This document shows, one piece after another, positions 30,658 through 40,772 of a stretch of 64,000 bases of DNA (position 1 is the stretch's first letter; each line of letters starts with the position of its first letter). A model generated the notes under the pieces. It was given only the letters and a program-made list of their open reading frames with translations. It did no database searches and had not been told where the DNA came from. The DNA is from Leishmania martiniquensis (Eukaryota > Euglenozoa > Kinetoplastea > Trypanosomatida > Trypanosomatidae): contig NC_090171.1 of the NCBI RefSeq assembly GCF_017916325.1, forward strand, positions 2,345,501-2,409,500, written 5' to 3'. The translations under genes and the position numbers were made by a program.

Positions 30658-33273
30658 CTACCGCTGGGCAGTGGTGGGTCTTTGCTGCGTTTCCGGAACG
30701 CACTTCGACTTGGACAGCGACCGCTGCGGTGCCTTCCCTGATCGGCGAGCACCAACCGACGTGTTGCGCGTAGCGGGAGAAAAAACGTTGGCGTTTGGTA
30801 TGCCCGTTGAACTCAACGCCGCTGGCCGCCGCAGCTCCGTGGACGCAGAGTGCACAGCCGCCTCACGCAGGGGCCCTAGCCGCGCACTCGGCGGCATCTT
30901 TCCAGACAAACCGAAAGACGCCGGTGCGCTAGTCTCAGACCCTTCCCGCTTCTTCGCCTGTCCGGCTGCTCGCTGCTGCTTGCCGTGCAACGGCAGCTGC
31001 ACAGGGGACAAGATACCACGCCGTTGGGCACGCGAAGCACACGTCTGAGGAGGGCTGAGCTCTGCCATCATCGACTTGCTCTTCTCCGCTGCCCTGGCTG
31101 CGTTGGAGACCGGCGACGGATTGCGCTGCCGCACCTGCGAACGAAGTGTGGACCTGCTCCGCTTATCCAGCAGCTGCAGCGCATGCTGAGCGGACGAGGC
31201 TGTCCCGGTGGCTAGCGACATCTCTGCGCGGCCCATGTGCGAAGCGCGCGCTGCAGAGGCAGTGCGGGAGTTGATGCGCGCTGCTGAAGAGGCCTTTCCA
31301 CGCGCAGAACTTGCTGCAGCGCGGTTGCCCCGCGTCTGGCTCGTTCCCGAGCCCGGGTAGACTCGCTGCGGAGGCCTTTCGTCGACCTCGGCTGCCGTCA
31401 CTTCAGCAGGAAACGCGGCACCCTCAGCATCTGTGGTTTGCTGCTGTAGCCGGGAAAGCCGTTGGTGTGCCGACGCGCGCAGCGCTAACGGTGATGAAGC
31501 CCTCGGTGCGTTTGTAAGCGCTTTTGCGGTGGTAAGGAAGAGCGGGACCTCCCTCCGGCTCGCCGGCTTTCCAAACAAAGCGCCTCCCGCGGAGGCGGAG
31601 GAAATAGCAATAGCGCCGCTGTGCGACACCGTCATGGTGGCAGGAATGGATACACTCTGACTGCGATCGAGTGCAGCGCGCTGCTGCGCCGTAGAAGTCG
31701 CCGCTTCGGTCAATTCTCGTGGTGCTTTGTCAAGTGCACGCACCTCCACCAGGGTGGTGTTGGCGCCATGCACGGAGGCGGTGGAAGGACGGTGACCTTC
31801 TTGACCATTGCGTTTGGGTCGCGTTTCAGCCGGATCGAGAGTCGCAGCGTTCTGATCGTGTTTTTTACCCGTGAACACCATCGTGTCCTGCTGCAATCCG
31901 CCGATGCTGCTGCCGATGTTTTCGTCTAGAACCTCGACCTCCAGTGAGTCGTCAGAGATGTCGAAGTCGTGAGGTGCTACAACGTGCGAGACTACACTGG
32001 TTCCACAGCGCTGCGCGCGTGCTGTTTCCACGAATGGTAACTGTATATCGTCGCGACTGAAAAGATTGCGCTTCTGCACCGGCAGCGCGGTCGATAGCGG
32101 CGGCGACAGGTGCCTGCGCGCGTCGCAACTCGTCTTCTGAACCTCCTCTCGGGTTGTGCCAAAAGCGGTGACGAGCCCGCTCGAATCCCTGTCGTCTCGC
32201 GCCGCGAGGAGCGGCACAAACGACAGGAGGGAACCGCTTGTCTGCGTCGCGGCCCCGTCGCTGTGCCGCGAAGCCACGAAAAAAGCACTAGGCATAGAGG
32301 CATAGTAGGGAACAACGGCAGCCTCCCAAATGTAGTGAAAGAGCGCCGCCGCACTCTCCGCGCAGCGCACCGCCCACCAAGCGGAGTCGTGCACCACCGC
32401 TCCGGGCGAGTCAAGAGTGGGCGAAGTGGCCGGTGCAGACTGTGACACGACACCCATGGCGGAGGGTCCGTCTATCACCAGTGTCTCCTCGGCTACAGTT
32501 GGTTTGCTGGTCACTGTCTTTCGCGGCTCTCCAGAGCCGCACAGTGCGATGGGGGACGGCCATGGGTTGCGGACTGTGGCATTGGAGTCCGCGCGTGAAA
32601 CGGAGCCCGTAGACGACGAAGTCGGTGGCAGCACGGCGACGCCGCGGATGTACAGGCTGTCTCTTGGCACCATGGCCTGAAATTCGGCCACTTCGCTGCG
32701 CAGAATCTCCGCCTTCACCTCCGGCCCGCCACGAACGGGGCGATATGGGTTCCACTGCGTTTGCCTACTCTGCAGAGCGCTCTTCAGCATAGCCTCGCTA
32801 TGAGTTGCGGACCACAGCGCCCACCACAGCGCATGCAGCTCTTTCTCTGCCTCGATGTCCAGCTGCTGTGCGAAGTCGAGGGAGGTGCGCAGCTCCGAAG
32901 AGAAGGTGGTGAGGCTAGGCACCTGGCCGCACCCGTGCTGGGAGTGAGAAGTAGAAGTGCCGCCCCATTGTGGCGACGGCACCAACATCTCCGCGGCAGC
33001 CGTGGAGTCGATCGGTGGCACATCTAGCGAAGACAAGTCCGTGTCGCTGCTGAGGACCAAAGACGATGATAGGGTGCGTTGGATCAAGGTGGCATGCGAC
33101 GGTCTTCTCGAGATGGGTGTCGGTTGCTGGCGCGCTGCGCCGCAGCGGACGCTGTGCGCAGTGCATCCAGCCATGCTGCTCCTGCGCTGCCCATTGGAGC
33201 AGAGAAACGATCGCCTGAGGCCGGCACTCGGTGCTTCGGTGGTTGGGTCCTGCCACAGTCGCGGATCAGCCAT
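30658..33273 (-). CDS. Large Ser/Ala-rich hypothetical protein, 871 residues
   Basis: Start ATG is at 33273 (MADPRLWQDPTTEAP). Not recognised. A helical, better-structured block lies at about 120-215 (LDFAQQLDIEAEKELHALWW onwards), with several Trp residues. A second structured segment is near 285-320 (WWAVRCAESAAALFHYIWEA). The remainder is low complexity, rich in Ser, Ala, Arg and Pro, and strongly basic at the C-terminus (RSLSKSKCVPETQQRPTTAQR region). There is no signal peptide or membrane segment. A pyrimidine tract on the transcribed strand lies only about 55 bases upstream of the start, consistent with the start chosen. A kinetoplastid-specific structural protein is likely. Confidence 0.7.
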   Translation of the reverse strand: MADPRLWQDPTTEAPSAGLRRSFLCSNGQRRSSMAGCTAHSVRCGAARQQPTPISRRPSHATLIQRTLSSSLVLSSDTDLSSLDVPPIDSTAAAEMLVPSPQWGGTSTSHSQHGCGQVPSLTTFSSELRTSLDFAQQLDIEAEKELHALWWALWSATHSEAMLKSALQSRQTQWNPYRPVRGGPEVKAEILRSEVAEFQAMVPRDSLYIRGVAVLPPTSSSTGSVSRADSNATVRNPWPSPIALCGSGEPRKTVTSKPTVAEETLVIDGPSAMGVVSQSAPATSPTLDSPGAVVHDSAWWAVRCAESAAALFHYIWEAAVVPYYASMPSAFFVASRHSDGAATQTSGSLLSFVPLLAARDDRDSSGLVTAFGTTREEVQKTSCDARRHLSPPLSTALPVQKRNLFSRDDIQLPFVETARAQRCGTSVVSHVVAPHDFDISDDSLEVEVLDENIGSSIGGLQQDTMVFTGKKHDQNAATLDPAETRPKRNGQEGHRPSTASVHGANTTLVEVRALDKAPRELTEAATSTAQQRAALDRSQSVSIPATMTVSHSGAIAISSASAGGALFGKPASRREVPLFLTTAKALTNAPRASSPLALRASAHQRLSRLQQQTTDAEGAAFPAEVTAAEVDERPPQRVYPGSGTSQTRGNRAAASSARGKASSAARINSRTASAARASHMGRAEMSLATGTASSAQHALQLLDKRSRSTLRSQVRQRNPSPVSNAARAAEKSKSMMAELSPPQTCASRAQRRGILSPVQLPLHGKQQRAAGQAKKREGSETSAPASFGLSGKMPPSARLGPLREAAVHSASTELRRPAALSSTGIPNANVFSPATRNTSVGARRSGKAPQRSLSKSKCVPETQQRPTTAQR

Positions 33274-35384
33274 TCATTCACCGAGATCCTCAATGCTTTA
33301 CCGTCTATGAGGTGGGAAGGATATGCAGAGAGAAGAGAAAAAAAGGTAGGGGCCGGTTACGGAAGAGCAGGGTGAGTGGGAGGGGGGCGACAGGGAGGGA
33401 GAAGCTGCTGGGACAAGGCTGCCGAGAAAAGAACTCAGCTGCACTTTCGCTGCAGAGTGGAAGGAGCAAGCTGCGGAGCTGGTGTGAGTGTCTCACGAAC
33501 GTTTTCACGAAATATATAAATATATAGGAAGAGGTGCTGTTCAAGCAGCAGTCGTGCAGCAGAGGAAAATGAGTTGGGGCGGAGGAGAGCGGAGGCAGAA
33601 GAGTGGAAAGTGGGGGCCGAGCGAGGGGCACGCGGCGTGTGAATGGCGGGGTGAGAAGCAAATTGAGGTGGAAGGGTGAAGAGTGACAGTTCTACACACA
33701 AGAGAAGAGAAGTGGGCCCCGCTTGTGATTGGATTTGTGTAGGTGCACGGGCACACAAACGTTAGACAACAAGAGTCAGTGAGAGAGGGGTATCGGAGGA
33801 GCCGCGAAGGCATTCATAGACAGGCCACACGTAAGGGAGGCCCCATGAGGATATCGGCCTTGAGAGGAGATCGGCCACAGCGCACAACACTCTTTACCAC
33901 GCCAGACAGACGCTGTATTCTGCGTTCGTTCTCTCCGCAATAGAAAGAAGGGGGGAGGTGAAACTGTGTGATCAAGATGTGCCGTCCTCACTGAAGATGA
34001 AAAAAAAAAGAGTGCACCGTAGGAGGGCTACTCAGTGACCTTGTGAATGTATTGGAGCGCCTTGTTGGGAAGTGCGCGTGAGTGTGGCTGGCAGTACGTC
34101 GTATACCGGTCTGGGGATTCAAGAACGCGGGAGGCAGCGAGTTCTCCAGAATCCAAGGGCTGAAAAGAGTACCTGACCGGCAAAGTGGAGAATGAAGAAT
34201 GGAGGTGAAGTGGAACTTTAGATTGATAAGATGTTCGGATGGGGGCACAGAGGGAAGAAGGGAGGTGAGACTCGGCTGTGATGGCCGCAGCAAAAGTCGC
34301 AGGGAGAGAGAGAAAGAGGGAGAGGGAGGGAGGGGAAGCAAAGGCTCACGTCATTGGTTTCGAGGCGCGTATGTTGCAGAGTCGACGCCTCCTCTCGTCC
34401 CACAAAAATCGTAACGTGACGAAAGCAAAGGTATGTGAGCCCTTTGCGAGCGGCACGCGCTCGAGCGCATGCAATGATAGCAGAGAGAGAGCGAGAGAGA
34501 GATTGGTCGACTGTGCCACATGCGCAGCCTTCGTTCTTTGCATAGTCTCACTCGCGTCTTGTCAACTCCCATTCCGAAGTCGCAGAGTGCGGATACGCGC
34601 GTGTCCCCCCACCCCGCCCGCCCGTTTCCTTTTCCTTTAATTTTTCTTTTTGCGATAGAGTCGGTGCTGAGACTTTGACTCCGCAAACGGGAGAATGGGT
34701 AAGAGCAGTTAGGCGAGTACAAGAGCGAAGCGCGGCCGTTTCCGTCTAACGTGAGTGCCGTTCACCGATGGTGCGTGAGAAGGAAAAAAGGGGAGAAGAG
34801 AAAAGCGTGCGAGACTGCACAAGTGGTCTGAGAGGCGATGTGCCTGTACTTTCCCCTTTGCCCCTGCACGGTGCGATCGTCACGGCCATCGCCCCTGTAC
34901 TCCTGCCCCATATACCAACCACGAGAGGCAGTCGCGGAGGGGGGCGGGCAGCACAGACATGCGGGTGGGGGGAGAAGAGCGCGCTAGAAAGACAGGCGCG
35001 CACGAGAGTGCTCTGCCAACGGCACCGGTCACAGAACAAGGTGGACGTCAGGCAAGAAGAAGGGAAAGACCCGCGATTCAGCGTAAAGACTTTGACAGGC
35101 GCACCGCAGCCAGAGCCGCGGTACGCATATCCGCCTACCCACGAAATGATGGTCAAAGTAAACAGAAGACACCAAAGGTGGACGAGACCCCGTGAAGCGT
35201 CACACAGAGGAAGCGAGCAACCCCGATGTAGAGCAGCCAAGCGCGCCAAGTGGCGAATTCACTGGCAAGAGACACACAAAAGCGAGGCCGCGGCACACAA
35301 CAGCACATGCAGGCACGCACGCTCCGAAGGAGAGAGAGGGGGAGGGGAGAAAGGAAGAGAGTGCCCCGAAAAGGGCCCGTGGAT
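33274..35384. other. Spacer upstream of the 871-residue gene
   Basis: No gene recognised in 2.1 kb. It includes the homopurine block at 33327-33346, an AT-rich run at about 33511-33526 and GA-rich repeats near 34300-34345 and 34480-34502. Confidence 0.55.
33327..33346 (-). promoter_or_regulatory. Polypyrimidine tract on the transcribed strand, likely trans-splicing signal
   Basis: Twenty consecutive purines on the plus strand give an uninterrupted pyrimidine tract in the transcript, about 55 bases upstream of the ATG at 33273. The distance fits a short 5' UTR after spliced-leader addition. Confidence 0.5.
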
Positions 35385-35392
35385 TCAATTCT

Positions 35393-35929
35393 TCACGTGC
35401 TCCGTGGCGCAAGAGACTTCTGCGAGCTCGTGCTCGCGCCTTGCAGTTGCATGTGCTGCTGCTGCTGCTGCGCCTTCCAGAGCCGGGCGATGGCTTCGAC
35501 ACGCTTGTTGTACTTCTTTGCTTGTCGCTGGTGGGCACTTAGACGCTTCTGCGGCTGCCGTCCACGGGCCCCCTTGCGAGTCTTCGCCCCGGTGACTCTT
35601 TGCTGCCGTGTGGACGTCGGAGTCGATTGACGCGTCGCAGCAGTCCGCCTCTGCGGCGGTCTGGAGGAAGACGCGGTTCGCTTTTGCCTCCATGAGCGCG
35701 CGCTCTTCGACAGGCGCCACCAACTCGACTGCGCTACAGTGCTCCTGTGCCGTAGGCACGCCACCAATGCAGCGCAGAACGGCGGAGGTGCCGTAGTTTC
35801 CACTCGAGAGGCGCCGATTCGCACTGCAAAGTGTGATGTCGCCACTACGCCACGGCGCACTAGAGAGCCGCTGTTGAAGAGAAAGTTGACGCCGGCCAGA
35901 CGCCGCCGTGGCATGGAGAAGAGCAGCAT
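35393..35929 (-). CDS. Probable basic mitochondrial-type protein gene with two frame changes
   Basis: Family not recognised. One frame runs from ATG 35929 (MLLFSMPRRRLAGVNFLFN, a mitochondrial-presequence-like start) to TGA at 35393, 178 codons. Its middle third is Ser/Arg/Pro/Trp-rich like a shadow. Over about 35590-35810 a different minus-strand frame looks coding instead, with GC-rich third positions and segments such as GNYGTSAVLRCIGGV and ALMEAKANRVFLQTAAEA. The first frame regains coding character at its end (KRLSAHQRQAKKYNKRVEAI and a Gln run encoded by a GCT repeat on the plus strand). The second switch coincides with a GGGG run. Two compensating indels in the assembly would explain this; a decaying gene is the alternative. 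Confidence 0.45.
   Translation of the reverse strand: MLLFSMPRRRLAGVNFLFNSGSLVRRGVVATSHFAVRIGASRVETTAPPPFCAALVACLRHRSTVAQSSWWRLSKSARSWRQKRTASSSRPPQRRTAATRQSTPTSTRQQRVTGAKTRKGARGRQPQKRLSAHQRQAKKYNKRVEAIARLWKAQQQQQHMQLQGASTSSQKSLAPRST
35455..35471. repeat. GCT trinucleotide run
   Basis: Five GCT units plus GC. On the minus strand it encodes Gln in the frame ending at 35393 and Ala in the alternative frame, inside the frame-shifted small gene. Confidence 0.8.
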
Positions 35930-37198
35930 GTTGCCGGTTCCGATCGAGAACCCACTATGGCTGTGCGATTCCTCTTGGAGGCTGTGAGCCAGTGTTGTGT
36001 TATGCAGTTGAATTCGATACTGCTGAGAGGCATGAATAAGTGTAAGATGCACCAAGAAAAAATGGTCCACATCCATATATATATATATATATGTATATGC
36101 GGGTAGCCGAGAAGAAGTGCCGAATCGAGTCGAACGCCGGCGTTAACGAGTTCGCTGTGGCTCTTTCGTTGATGCTGCCCTCGCTGCCCTCCTTTCGTTT
36201 CCTCTGTTGCGTGCGCTACTCTCAACGGCTGAGAAACGTCAGTGATGGGGCAGTGGTAAGTGCACAGAGAGTGTGCGGAAGAGAGAATGCGTTGACAAAG
36301 GACGATGAGAATGCGCACACGTGCGCCCATCAGCAGCAGAAGAGGCAGAGAGGATACATGCATCAACGTTGTGGTGGTGCGCAGCTTTCACACGATGCAG
36401 GTGCATAGAGGCGAGCTTGCCAGCAAGCGTAGATGAAATGGTTCACTTGCTTAAAAATAAATGGAAGGTGCCGAGCGATGAGAGGAGCCGTCCCGACGCA
36501 GCCGGGAACGACTAGCCCATGGGTGGCGCGCAGGCAACGTATCGACAAGACGCGGGGGGGAAGAAGGAGTTCGACCAGAGTCTTTCCGATGCGGCTTCTG
36601 CCGCCGCTTCATTCAACAATAACTTGAGGGAGGAAAAAAAAGCCCTCCCGAGATGAGAGAGACGGAGAAAAGGGACGGGGTGAGGCAAAGTCCCAAACAA
36701 AAGCAAACGTCAAGCGATCAAGGAGACCAGACAGGCGAGAAGCCCAGTGTTCCACCACGTGAGAACGAACAGCGATGCAGCGGGATATGGGACAGTGAAA
36801 CGGAAGCGCCTACGGAACCAGCGCCGAAGAGGGACCACAGATGCGGCAACGATACGCAAACGGGCGCCGCCGGCGCGCAAGCCATGCGAGCTTCGGCAAT
36901 GCCGAGAGAAAGAGAGAGAAGAAACTGTTCAACCTAAGAACGTTTTGAAGCGGCGCGAGAAGCGGGGGAGATAGAAACGTGGGACGAGAGGCAATGGGGC
37001 TCATCAAGGCAAAGAAGCTCACACGCGGATCAGCACCCGGACATTTTTTCCCGCCGTCACCTCTACCCTCTGTAGCACGTGGCCATACTGTGCTGGTGCA
37101 CCGAAATCCGGGCGAATTGCACTCCCTCTTCCCCTTCGCCCTCGGCACCAGCCATGCAGCCACCCCATCGCCACCACACACACACACAGACGCAGACA
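35930..37198. other. Spacer between the small basic-protein gene and the Fis1-like gene
   Basis: No gene recognised. The (AT)9 repeat at 36075-36092 overlaps an upstream in-frame ATG that I reject as the start of the small gene. Purine-rich blocks occur at about 36545-36562 and 36905-36925. The left end is the 5' flank of the small gene and the right end the 3' UTR of the Fis1-like gene. Confidence 0.5.
36075..36092. repeat. (AT)9 microsatellite
   Basis: Nine uninterrupted AT units in the spacer upstream of the small basic-protein gene. Length is likely variable between isolates. Confidence 0.85.
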
Positions 37199-38341
37199 CT
37201 ACAGAAAAAGCAATCCAAACGCCAGCAGCGGGACGGAGAGCATGAACATTTTTCCCAAGTACAGACGCGCGCACAAGAGGCGCCGCAGCAGTAGGCCGTC
37301 TTCACTATCGGGGCGGAGCCGCAGCATGTTGCTGACATAGAAGAGAGCCTTATCATTGTGGCGGAGCTTTGTGCAGCCAACAGCGAGATTGTAATAGCAC
37401 TTCGCTAGGCGCTCGTGATGAGAGTGCGTATCGCCGCAAGTCGAGGAGTGACTTTTTGCGCTTGAGCTTGTCGCATCCGCCCTACTGGAGGAAGCACACC
37501 ACGGCGTTTTCGTGTGCCGTGTGCCGGCGGTAGAGTCACGAGGAACACCAGAGGAGCAGGAGGCGGCGACTGGCGCCCCTGACGTTCCTGGCGTTACCTC
37601 CAAAGGAGGCCCGCGGTCACGCACCAGTGATGGCGGCACCGATCCACATTCGTCCTCCGGCGGTGGGGGGGCCGTGGCGAACTGAACAGCGGAGCCGCGC
37701 AAGACCGCCTGCGCTTCTGAGTGGGCAGTGCTCTTGGCCGTTGCATTGCTCGATCTGTCATGAATGCCAACATGCTCGACTTCCACGGCGCGACTGCTGT
37801 CCCCAAACCGCAACTCGGCCGGCCTTCCGGATGTGTTCTTCCGTCCGTCATCGCTGGCTTCGCCATCGTCGAGGTCATTCTCGTCTGGCACGCTCTCCAC
37901 CAGCTGAGTGCAAGCAGCCCCGCCATCCTCAACTCTGTCATTGCCGACGGCGGAGACGGGTCGATCGTGTACCACCGTTATCCAATAATAGTCCCACCGC
38001 TTCTTCAACAAGTACTCCATCAACTGGACGCCTTCCTCGATGAGCATCGTATCAGAGTGCCACAGCAGCGCTACAGCCAGCTCGTACGCAGTCTCGTCTC
38101 CTGTCGCTTCATCCACCCCGCCATCCAGCTCCAACCGCAAGCTCTTGATGACCGCATTCAGGTCGGCAATCTGCTCTGCAGAAGGGTGTATGATCGCCTT
38201 GTAATGCGGGTTTTCGGAACGAAGCACGTGCAACGACTCGAAGAGGCTCGTCGGCTCCGCCAAGTCAGGACGGGCAGCACCGGGGGAGGAAGAGGAAAGC
38301 ATCGCCGCGCCAATGTGTGGGCGTCTGAAGAAGAGGTCCAT
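37199..38341 (-). CDS. FIS1: Fis1-like tail-anchored protein with a long internal insert
   Basis: 380 residues from ATG at 38341 (MDLFFRRPHIGAAM). The N-terminal part (about 30-125) has the Fis1 helices, notably ETAYELAVALLWHSDTMLIE and GVQLMEYLLKKRWDYYW. The Fis1 core resumes at about 309-360 (LAKCYYNLAVGCTKLRHNDK, ALFYVSNMLRLRPDSEDG) and ends in a hydrophobic tail anchor at 361-380. Between the halves is an insert of about 180 residues, acidic and Ser/Thr-rich, apparently disordered. Canonical Fis1 is about 150 residues with no such insert. Fis1 marks the mitochondrial outer membrane and peroxisomes and recruits fission machinery. The tail lacks the basic cluster usual after the Fis1 anchor. 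From memory T. brucei has Fis1 in the syntenic place. Confidence 0.8.
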   Translation of the reverse strand: MDLFFRRPHIGAAMLSSSSPGAARPDLAEPTSLFESLHVLRSENPHYKAIIHPSAEQIADLNAVIKSLRLELDGGVDEATGDETAYELAVALLWHSDTMLIEEGVQLMEYLLKKRWDYYWITVVHDRPVSAVGNDRVEDGGAACTQLVESVPDENDLDDGEASDDGRKNTSGRPAELRFGDSSRAVEVEHVGIHDRSSNATAKSTAHSEAQAVLRGSAVQFATAPPPPEDECGSVPPSLVRDRGPPLEVTPGTSGAPVAASCSSGVPRDSTAGTRHTKTPWCASSSRADATSSSAKSHSSTCGDTHSHHERLAKCYYNLAVGCTKLRHNDKALFYVSNMLRLRPDSEDGLLLRRLLCARLYLGKMFMLSVPLLAFGLLFL

Positions 38342-39554
38342 CTATTCCTTCGTTCCCCCTGTTGTTCCGTTTGGAGTTTCTTCTCGTGTTTTCCGCGACG
38401 CTCACGCCGCTCCTTCACCTCGCCACACGCGGCCCCGCCTTTTGCCGTCCCTCTCTGCACGGCAGTGCCAATGGCCACGAGCAGTGCGCCCTAAACGAAA
38501 TGGACGTCTCCCAGACGCTTCTGGTCAGCCAATGGACGTACGGCGAGGGCTCTTCGAAAGACAAGTGTTTCCTGCCCGTCGTGTGACGTGTGTGTATGTG
38601 TGTGTGTAGGGAGGAGGGGCAGGTAGTAAGGCACAGTGCCGCGCGTCCACCGACGACGAGGACACAAGCACAAGCGCAACGATGACAACTCAATGGTAAA
38701 GAGGCAGCAAGCAGGTGTGCCGTTGAGCGGAAAGGACAGCAGAGAAGCACTTTAGTTATTCCGCAGAAGGCAAGAAGTTTCTTCTTTAGTGTTCGGTACC
38801 CCCACAGAGGGAAAAGAGGTGAGCGGTAGTGCGGTTCGTTGGGGAGTTATCCGTGCAGCACAGCGAATTACCACCGGCACCAGAGGTACATCATGGATCC
38901 TTGCGTGTGTCTGATGATGTTTGCCACAAGGTAGCCAATCACGTGCGCGCACACACACAGGCAGGCTCAGATACAGCAAACGTGAGCGGTGCGTCACTGT
39001 CGAGAAGTGGTTTCGAAGCAGGACATCCGTTGGGGCGGGGGGGAGCGCAAACGTTCAGGCAACGCAGAGAGGGAGAGAGAGAGAGAAGGCGGCTGTAAAC
39101 GAAGAAAAACACGAATGCGTGGCGCGGATCTTATCGAGCCATACGGGCGTGAAACCCTCGCCCGCCCTCCCCACTCTGAGCTGTACGCACCCACATCCTG
39201 TCTCATGTGTTTTGAAGGGGCCTCTTCCCTTTTGGTGCTGCTCTCGTTTCCGCTGTTCCTTCAGGGGTAAAACGGTTGAGTGGCTCGTTGCAGGGAAGCG
39301 GTGTTCACGTCCGCCCGTGTGCGGCAGCAGCAGGACGCCTAGCGTACTATGTATGGTCTTGTTCGAAATTGGGGGTGGCGGGCTTCCATGAAGGGCACCG
39401 ATACGCGCGACGACAACTTCACAAACACATGCCACCTTACAACGCTTTACAACTCCACGAACGCACAGGAAGACAGACTTAGCCACCGTGCTCAATGCAC
39501 AGGCACGAGAAATACCACGAGACGAAGAGACGGGCATTCTGCTGCAGCCACACA
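38342..39554. other. Spacer between Fis1-like and nucleoporin genes
   Basis: No gene recognised. A TG run is near 38586-38607, CA repeats near 38946-38962 and GA repeats near 39066-39089. Confidence 0.5.
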
Positions 39555-40772
39555 TCAAGCCGCTTTCTCGGACTCCTGCATGATCTTCTTGATCGCCTCA
39601 GAAAACTTCGTCGTGTTGGCCTCGGCGTTGGGGCCAGTGAGCTTCAGTAGGTATGTGCGCGGACCCTCGCTGGTGGCGACAGCCAAAATGAGATGCCTCG
39701 CCTCTGTCTTAGAAAGCGTGAAGAGGTTCTTGCGGACAGTCGCGTTAAGAGCGTAGCCGCCGCGCACCAGTAGTCGGTGAACATAAACCCCCGCCTCTGA
39801 CTTCTTTTCCTCTGCAATGAGTTTCGCCTCTCCGGCCCCACGCTCTACCCAGCGGCCTGGCGTTTCGCCCTCTCCCTTCTCAAACAAGAAAAGCTTTGAC
39901 GGCGATGTGGCCAAAACGTCGCGCGCCGACTGCTCGACGATTTCGCTGCCAAAGCCAGTGCCTTCAGCGTCGTCCTTGGGCGCGTCGTCGCCGCTGTCCT
40001 GCCCCTCGCCGTCGGCCGCCAACTTTTCACTCTTCTCCTCCTGTATTTTCTTGCGTGCCTCAACGAAACTGTTCACCGCGGAGCCAAAGTTGAAGGAGCC
40101 GGCACCAAAGACGGGGGCCTTCGGCTGCGCCGTGGCCGTCTCTGGGGCCAGCTCCTTCGCTGCGGTCTCATCCGCTGTGGTGGTCAACGGGGACTTGACG
40201 GAAGCAAACCCGAAACTGAAGCCGCCCGCCGACTTGCTCGCTCCCGATAAAGGTGCGGAGGCGCTGCCAAAAGAGAAGCTGCCAGTGACCCCGGTCGGCG
40301 CTCTGCTCACGTTGGTGGCCGATTCGCCGAAAGAAAACGGAGCCGTCGGTGTTGCAGATGAGCCGGTAGTTGCCGCGCTCGAAGTGCTGCCGCCAAAGTG
40401 GAATCCGCTTGGCGTGGTATTGGCTGCCAAGCCCACCGCTGGCGACGGATTCGAGGGTGATCGCGCAGCCGAAAACGCAGACGGCGCCGCCGTGCCCTTC
40501 CTCGCACTGCTGGCGCCAAACGACATCTTAACGACGGGCGGCTCCTTATCGCTTGCGAGCGCCACGTCTTTGAACAGCGAAGGGCCGCCTGTATAGGCAC
40601 TAGCCGCCGACCCCCTCTCGAGGCGGCGCACTCGCACCACACGACGGTTCGCCATTTCCGAATCATCAGCGACCTGCGGGGTCGTCACAAATTCGTCATC
40701 TGCGCGTCCCTCCCCGTCGTCGTCGCGAGTCAGCTGACCACCCGCCAGACGCTTTCGCGGACCCTCGTTCAT
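39555..40772 (-). CDS. Nup50/Nup2-like FxFG nucleoporin with Ran-binding domain
   Basis: 405 residues from ATG at 40772 (MNEGPRKRLAGGQL). The N-terminus has a basic RKR, an acidic stretch and then NRRVVRVRRLE, like the importin-alpha-binding N-termini of Nup50 and Nup2. The middle (about 75-235) carries FxFG motifs: FHFGG, FSFGE, FSFGS, FSFGF and FNFGS. An acidic segment follows (SGDDAPKDDAEGTGFGSE). Residues about 280-400 form a RanBP1-type Ran-binding domain, with LFLFEKGEGETPGRWVERGA and GEAKLI and the final helix TKFSEAIKKIM. Such proteins sit on the nuclear basket and help release import cargo by binding RanGTP and importin-alpha. No trypanosome-specific name is assigned. The order of domains is complete. 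Confidence 0.85.
   Translation of the reverse strand: MNEGPRKRLAGGQLTRDDDGEGRADDEFVTTPQVADDSEMANRRVVRVRRLERGSAASAYTGGPSLFKDVALASDKEPPVVKMSFGASSARKGTAAPSAFSAARSPSNPSPAVGLAANTTPSGFHFGGSTSSAATTGSSATPTAPFSFGESATNVSRAPTGVTGSFSFGSASAPLSGASKSAGGFSFGFASVKSPLTTTADETAAKELAPETATAQPKAPVFGAGSFNFGSAVNSFVEARKKIQEEKSEKLAADGEGQDSGDDAPKDDAEGTGFGSEIVEQSARDVLATSPSKLFLFEKGEGETPGRWVERGAGEAKLIAEEKKSEAGVYVHRLLVRGGYALNATVRKNLFTLSKTEARHLILAVATSEGPRTYLLKLTGPNAEANTTKFSEAIKKIMQESEKAA

Noticed and set aside
35930..36076. Upstream ATG at 36076 as start of the small basic-protein gene
   Set aside because: It overlaps the (AT)9 repeat, and the added 49 residues look like 5' UTR; the ATG at 35929 begins a presequence-like stretch.
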